DNA from: Macrosteles quadrilineatus
Taxonomy: Eukaryota > Arthropoda > Insecta > Hemiptera > Cicadellidae
NCBI RefSeq assembly: GCF_028750875.1
Contig: NW_026542597.1
Coordinates: forward strand, 98,678,856 to 98,742,855
Direction of reading: 5' to 3'
DNA length: 64,000 bases
The notes beneath the pieces are model-generated. The model had not been told where the DNA came from. It searched no databases and saw nothing but the letters and a program-made list of their open reading frames with translations. A program made the translations under genes and the position numbers. Positions 58,640-64,000 of the stretch are shown in pieces. Within the stretch, counting starts at the first letter, position 1. Each line of letters starts with the position of its first letter.

Positions 58640-61600
58640 CCCTTGTAGGTCTAAAGCCCAATTTATTTTACACATTACTTTAGGTTGGATCTAGAAGAGG
58701 GAATCGCAGCATTATCCCATACCGGTATCCCATACCGGATGATATGCGGTATTTGGACGAGGGACTTCCCGGTTTGACACATTTGTTATTTGCAGTTGTC
58801 GCGATTGCCAAGATCATTAGAGCTGGTTATATAATAACGTTAGACCAATAGATGATTAAATACTTAATTTTCTACAGTAGCTTTAGATAGTTTTATAGAT
58901 TTTCGTGGTGACATATGATTATCGCTTGTACTACTTTTTAAATGTGCATTATAAGAGGAAATTAACGCTATTAACTGGCTGGAGGTTGTAACGCAAATTT
59001 TGATAATTATTGCAGAAATGCCTTTTGAAAACTAGTCAAACGATGCCACTGATAAAGTTAAAGTATATTACCGATATGTTGTCTGTAGGAAGTTTTGAAA
59101 TGTTTAAACAAACAGGAAAATCTCTAAATTGAATTAAGAAGTTTCTGGTGTTTGTAACTTTGTACAATATAATATAAGTAAGAAAAGTTGGAAAACATTG
59201 TTTACAAACATCAGATAATTTTCAATGACTTTTTCTCTTTATTGATCTTTATTCTCTGTATTCGACTTTCTGTTATGAGATGATGTTTGAATGAACAGTT
59301 TATACAATTCAAATAAATAATATATTTTTCAAGAAGGTTGAAATATTTTCCATTATGGATTTAACGCTCTAATATATTTAGTTGAAGACAATTTTAAGAT
59401 TTTTTGTTTACGTAGAGTGCATTTTATATATTTTTCAATTTATTTCTTGGTACTGTACTTTAACAACTCAAAAATAAATTAAATATTTTATCCAACAACC
59501 GATTTATTTGTGAACTATTGGCTTACCTAAGGTATTTAACCAAAATAGTTAAGTTGTATTTTGGTTTAGACTCAATGGATTTATCACAAAATGTTTGAAA
59601 TACCGGCATTTTAGGATTTACTTACGGCAAGTACTCTATCTAATGCCAATATCTGTTTTACACAATCTTACTAGATTTCAAGACACATCCAGTATTCACA
59701 TTTAATTAACATTTAAGGTTTGAAGCTACCTCCAGTCAGGGACAAGTACAAGGCCGATGGGAATATTTCCCACGAGTCGTGGTTTAGGTGATTATCATCA
59801 GACATAACCATCCTCAATTGTCGACTTATGCACGCGACAGGAAATCGCTTGTGTTATGCCACAAAGTGAGCTGGACAAAAATGTCGTTTGCTTCTGTTTC
59901 CTATATGTTACGTGAATGTTTGCAGTAATGCTAAGACACGATTGAAGACTGTATAATTTCTCGAGGTTAAGCAGGGCCAATCTATACTACCATAAAAATT
60001 AGGCACAGTCAATGGAATAAACATTAAAGTATTATATTGTCTGTGAATTAGGTGTCTGAATTGTTATTCCGCAACACCTACTGGATCAATAGAAATAATT
60101 ATTTCAAGATTTGTGTTAAGGATAACTATCCTATTGTATGAAGGGTTTCTAAAGGCATATTTAAGTTTTGATGTTGAGTTAGTGCTTTTCCCTTCGAGTA
60201 AATATTGATTGGGTTGCAAAAAAAAAAACATAATTTCATATTTAGACACAGGAAAGTACTTGTATTCTTTTTGTCTATGATTTTGATAATTTATTTAATG
60301 TTACGATCCACCACACAACCTAATTCTTTGGAGGACTCTTTTGTAATCGATTTTTTACCTTAGTTTCTATTCTCAGAAAGTATTTTAACTTACTTTTTAT
60401 GATTTTACCCCGTGGCATTTTGTGATATTCATTGAAACATAAGCATAATGTTGAGTCATACATAACGTTAAGCCAAGTTAATAAACTACTTCAGCAACCC
60501 CTTGCTTCGTGCTCAACTAGTTTACATTTCACGGTTCATGAATCTGCTTACTATTTTTATATGCAAGTGATCGCAACGTAAATGTCTGCAATTCTCCCGA
60601 ATCTTAGCTTCATAATAGCAATTTAAACGATCCCTATGAAATTGGATATTTAAATGTTAACGAAAGGATATGCCTATTTAAATATATGTATTACCATTAA
60701 ACAATAGTTCAATTTTGTATTATAATTTAATTATATTAGTTCATTTATGGTACTCGTAGAACTATGGTACTAGACCTACTATGATAAAAAACGTGCATTA
60801 ATTATTCGGTTTTATTACGTCACAGAACTTAAAACAACTAAAAAAAAAAACATTTTGACATCAACCAACTATGCATAACTCCACGAAACATCTGTGTATT
60901 TTTATTTGTAAGCCCCCTTTTAGTTTCAAATAATATTTAGCTTTTATATATATAGATACTCATATGGACTTTGAGATGAGACTTATAAAGGTAAGTCCTC
61001 AGAGGAAAATCCCATTTTGTCCAAATACTGTAATACCTTTGATCGGATTTTTGCTATGAAGATATCACATTGGGGTTTTAACTTTGTGTGCTACATTTAA
61101 ACCCCCTCATTAAAATCATAGTAATGTATACAATGTCAAAATAGTTAATACTAATACAGGAAAGCAATTGGCTTATAGACATAGAGGAGAGGGTTATTAA
61201 ATACAAGGAAAATTCTTCTAGCATGAGGAACCTATCAAGAATCGGAGAAATTTGAAATTCCATACAACAAGATACGATAAAGACCGAACATCCACATTTT
61301 ATCAATGAGTTTATTTGCATTCGTATTATTGTTGCTAACCTGTCCATGTTAATGTGCATTAAGTTTACCGGTAATAAATAGGCTGGCGAATAGAAAATTA
61401 CCCGCATAAACACATACAATATAGGTAGTGAAACATAATTTCAGAAAGTATGAAATCTGACAAGCGAATTTAATTTGGGTTAAACACGTTCACATTGAAT
61501 CAATCTACTAGCTAAGCTGTAATCAATAAATCAGCAATTAATAACAATATTACTGACTCCATTCAGAGAGGTCAAAGGGCAGCTGATAGCCTGGCAGGCT

Positions 61601-62440
61601 TGGTAGTGATTAATGATTACCCGCTTGTCACCTCTGTAATGTCGTCACAACAGCTGTTTTGTTATCACTCTAAACATATCTGCTTTCGCACCATTCATCA
61701 CACGAGGATTTTGTGCAAAATGCAAGTACAACGAAGATACGTTATCTTGGTTTAAAAAGTCGTAAGTCAAAGGTTCATATAGATACTTTTTAGTTTAACA
61801 ATCGGTTAGAGATAATAGTGTTTTATTTTTTTTTTTTTTTTTAAGAGAGCAATATTGAAGTTCCCAACGAATTAAAAAGCGTGTAACTCTTTTACGCAAA
61901 AGAGTGTTGTTACAGCGCTTGGAAATGTATTTCAGTGTTAGGGGGCCTACTACAATAACTAGGAAAATTTCAAAATTCAAAAACGAAGTAGCAGATTGGT
62001 AACACAGTATCTGGGTTATGCATAACGATGATGTTTTTGTGCACGTCATATAACTATACATAATTCATAAGAAATTAATCCTTTTTAGCGAATTTCCCAT
62101 ATAGGGAATAAGAGCTATTACCGTAGGTCTCATGGTAAGACCTGGACCCAGGACCGATTAACTTTTTCGTTTCGATGTCCCCGGAGGTCAAAAGCACCAT
62201 CCTGAACTATTTGTTTTGTCATAGTATTCGTTCATAAAGCGTCATCAAGTTTTACGCCTAAAATATTTATTTCAATCAATCATATGTCACATAAAAGGCA
62301 ACTGTTAGCTATTAATTATTTGCAATCAAGTGATGACAAACTCTTAGACAACTTTTGGCTGTAGTTCCCCAACTTTTCCTTGTCACCGTGGTCCAACGGA
62401 ACAATTAACTCTTCTGTTTCTCATTTGAATATGATCGTGT
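58640..62440. other. Non-coding, nothing recognised
   Basis: AT-rich DNA with short unsupported frames (for example 113 codons at 61078-61419 on the minus strand, no family recognised). Contains a poly-T run at 61826-61842. No repeat family was identified. Confidence 0.45.
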
Positions 62441-62571
62441 GAGTCTCGGTGCTCAACAAAGAAGACCACAGCCATGACCACGAGAGGGCGTGCGTCGTCA
62501 CGACACAACTCCTACACACACGCCATTCACTACACTCATTCATTGACTCTGCGTTGCATGTGTGTGTGTAG

Positions 62572-62691
62572 GCGGGTGCCTCGGATACCAGCACACCAGT
62601 TCGAGGAACACGTCAGTCAGCTGTTCCAGCGTTCCAGGAGGTTCAGATCCGTCGTTCCTCGTCCACCGACGAATGACGAGACGGACAGACA
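62572..62691 (+). other. Candidate exon of unknown transcript
   Basis: Acceptor-like TGCATGTGTGTGTGTAG precedes 62572 and GACAG|GTGAGGGTC follows 62691, both strong. The segment is far richer in GC than its surroundings. One frame is open throughout and reads RVPRIPAHQFEEHVSQLFQR, then SRRFRSVVPRPPTNDETDR. It continues an open frame from 62474 to 62845. I do not recognise a family. A 5' UTR exon of a plus-strand gene lying to the right is one possibility. Confidence 0.3.
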
Positions 62692-63840
62692 GGTGAGGGT
62701 CACAGTCGAATGCCCCTTTGTTATGGAAGCAGGTTGGCCAACGGAAATTATACCTTTGTTTAACCAGGGGTGCCAACGTCAAATTGTGGAACTTGGAAAC
62801 ACTGTTTCAGGAAGTAGTTATAAATTGTGGAACAATTTTGTTTAAAGTTGAATGGCAAAGTGAAGAAAGTAAGGCTATGAAAGTATATTATTAGAAAATG
62901 TGACAGTATAAAATAGTTTGAGCGTATTTCTAATATTGTAACAAAGTACAATACAGTTTATCATCTGACTATGCCAAAGATCAAAGTTAGAGTAACAAGA
63001 ATAGGGTTTGGTCCGTTCCCTTTCAAGAACGTAAAAATTCCAGTGGCGTGAAAAAAACGGAGATTTTTTATGTTAGAGAACGAATTTCACAGGAAAATAT
63101 CTTGACTATTGGTTCTCCTGGACTCGGCCTAATAGATGTGCAACGCAAAAACGACCATAGCAGTCCGGCAACACATTTTCCCAGCACAATATTGTATGAA
63201 AAACAAGTAAAAGCCAAACAAGCAATTTAAAAGGCAGAGTTTAACGGTTTTTACAGTACGAGTTTAATATGACCTAATTTGTAAATGATTTTAAACTACT
63301 ATTTTTAAGTCTTGAAATAGATACAACTGGTGATACAACTACTATTTTAGCAATGCACCGTAGTCAACATCACTAATACAATACTTTAACAGAACGGAAC
63401 GCAACACAACTGCAAGAGGTAAATATTGAGCAGAGTTTACAAAGAGTAATTTCAGCGTCTCTGTGAGTACAGAAATGAGCCAGTATTGTAGAAGCCGGAG
63501 ACGACAGACGAAGAGGTGTAGAGCATTCAAATGTTTTGTATTGTGTATTGTGTACATATGTAACACACGTTCTTAGTGACTGATTGTGTTTGTGACACAA
63601 CGACGGCGGGGAAATTGTGCACATAAACTCCGAGATACATTAGCACTGTGTTCATTGCTGTCATTGACTATTAGGCATATAAATAGGCATATAATCCACC
63701 GGTGTACACTCAATAATATCAATAGCATAGAGTCTATACAAATGATAACCATATACAGGACAGCTCTGGGTTACGCTACTGCGAAAATGAGTTTTTCCTA
63801 CAGTTACCTAACAATGTACATTTTCTCCCACTGATTTGAG
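62692..63840. other. Non-coding, nothing recognised
   Basis: Short frames overlap on both strands at 63342-63834 without recognisable similarity. Confidence 0.4.
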
Positions 63841-63845
63841 AAAGC

Positions 63846-64000
63846 AAAGTGGCCAAGTGGTGTTAACATTGCCTCACTCTAATTACTTTGTCTCACTCCA
63901 GATTTGCAACGTGAAGGCACGAAAGTGGCCAACTCGCTCATCAGTGAGACAATGTAAACATTGTCTCACTCTAATTACTTTGTCTCACTCCAGATTTGCA
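63846..64000 (+). repeat. Tandem repeat entering the right window edge
   Basis: ACATTG(C/T)CTCACTCTAATT, then ACTTTGTCTCACTCCAGATT and TGCA occur at 63866 and 63958, a 92-bp period. AAAGTGGCCAA precedes both at 63846 and 63922; the second copy carries ~16 extra bases including GTGAGACAATGT. At least two units are present and the array probably continues beyond 64000. Confidence 0.8.

Noticed and set aside
1..64000. Endogenous viral genes or bacterial insert
   Set aside because: I saw no viral polymerase, capsid or integrase motifs and no prokaryotic gene layout; the reverse-transcriptase scrap is of the non-LTR type.

Overview
The window looks like AT-rich nuclear DNA from an arthropod, most likely an insect. 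The evidence is: one spliced exon of an animal PTB-domain gene, tRNA-derived SINEs, short non-autonomous Helitrons and several families of DNA-transposon MITEs, degenerate CCTAA (TTAGG-type) repeats, minisatellites, and long stretches without open frames. No bacterial operons, rRNA, CRISPR array, intact tRNA or viral gene is visible. A hemipteran-like genome is my guess, not something the sequence proves.

Layout. 1-1000 is the end of a ~125-bp satellite that runs off the left edge. 1-38079 is otherwise non-coding and is best read as a very long first intron, more than 38 kb, of the gene whose first coding exon is on the minus strand at 38080-38239. It holds scattered transposon remains: a LINE reverse-transcriptase scrap at 4845-4990, SINEs, a TTAA-flanked 743-bp element, a Helitron, a 379-bp CAGGGTTGG MITE and a 663-bp element with 36-bp inverted repeats. 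It also holds two tandem-repeat arrays, a G-tract cluster and clusters of plausible transcription-factor sites. The coding exon starts a protein with a phosphotyrosine-binding (PTB/PID) fold like the FAM43 family. A GC-rich 5' UTR/promoter follows at 38240-38420, and a ~33-copy, 23-bp minisatellite lies a few hundred bases upstream of it.

39470-64000 is upstream of that gene. It looks intergenic and contains more SINEs, a second Helitron, an hAT-like MITE, a long foldback interrupted by a small MITE with a CTG duplication, a perfect 30-bp hairpin, and a short-repeat element carrying telomere-like CCTAA motifs. Two stretches with good splice borders (51950-52100 and 62572-62691) could be exons of unidentified transcripts. 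The right edge enters another tandem repeat.

Only one gene is supported, so there is no pathway to describe. I did not find a clear undescribed biological system. The most interesting signals are repeat structures, above all the minisatellite next to the promoter, the nested foldback at 50067-50412, the 4-bp-duplication MITE at 34653-35315, the chimeric SINE/hairpin units, and the excess of the 8-mer TAGGCCTA.
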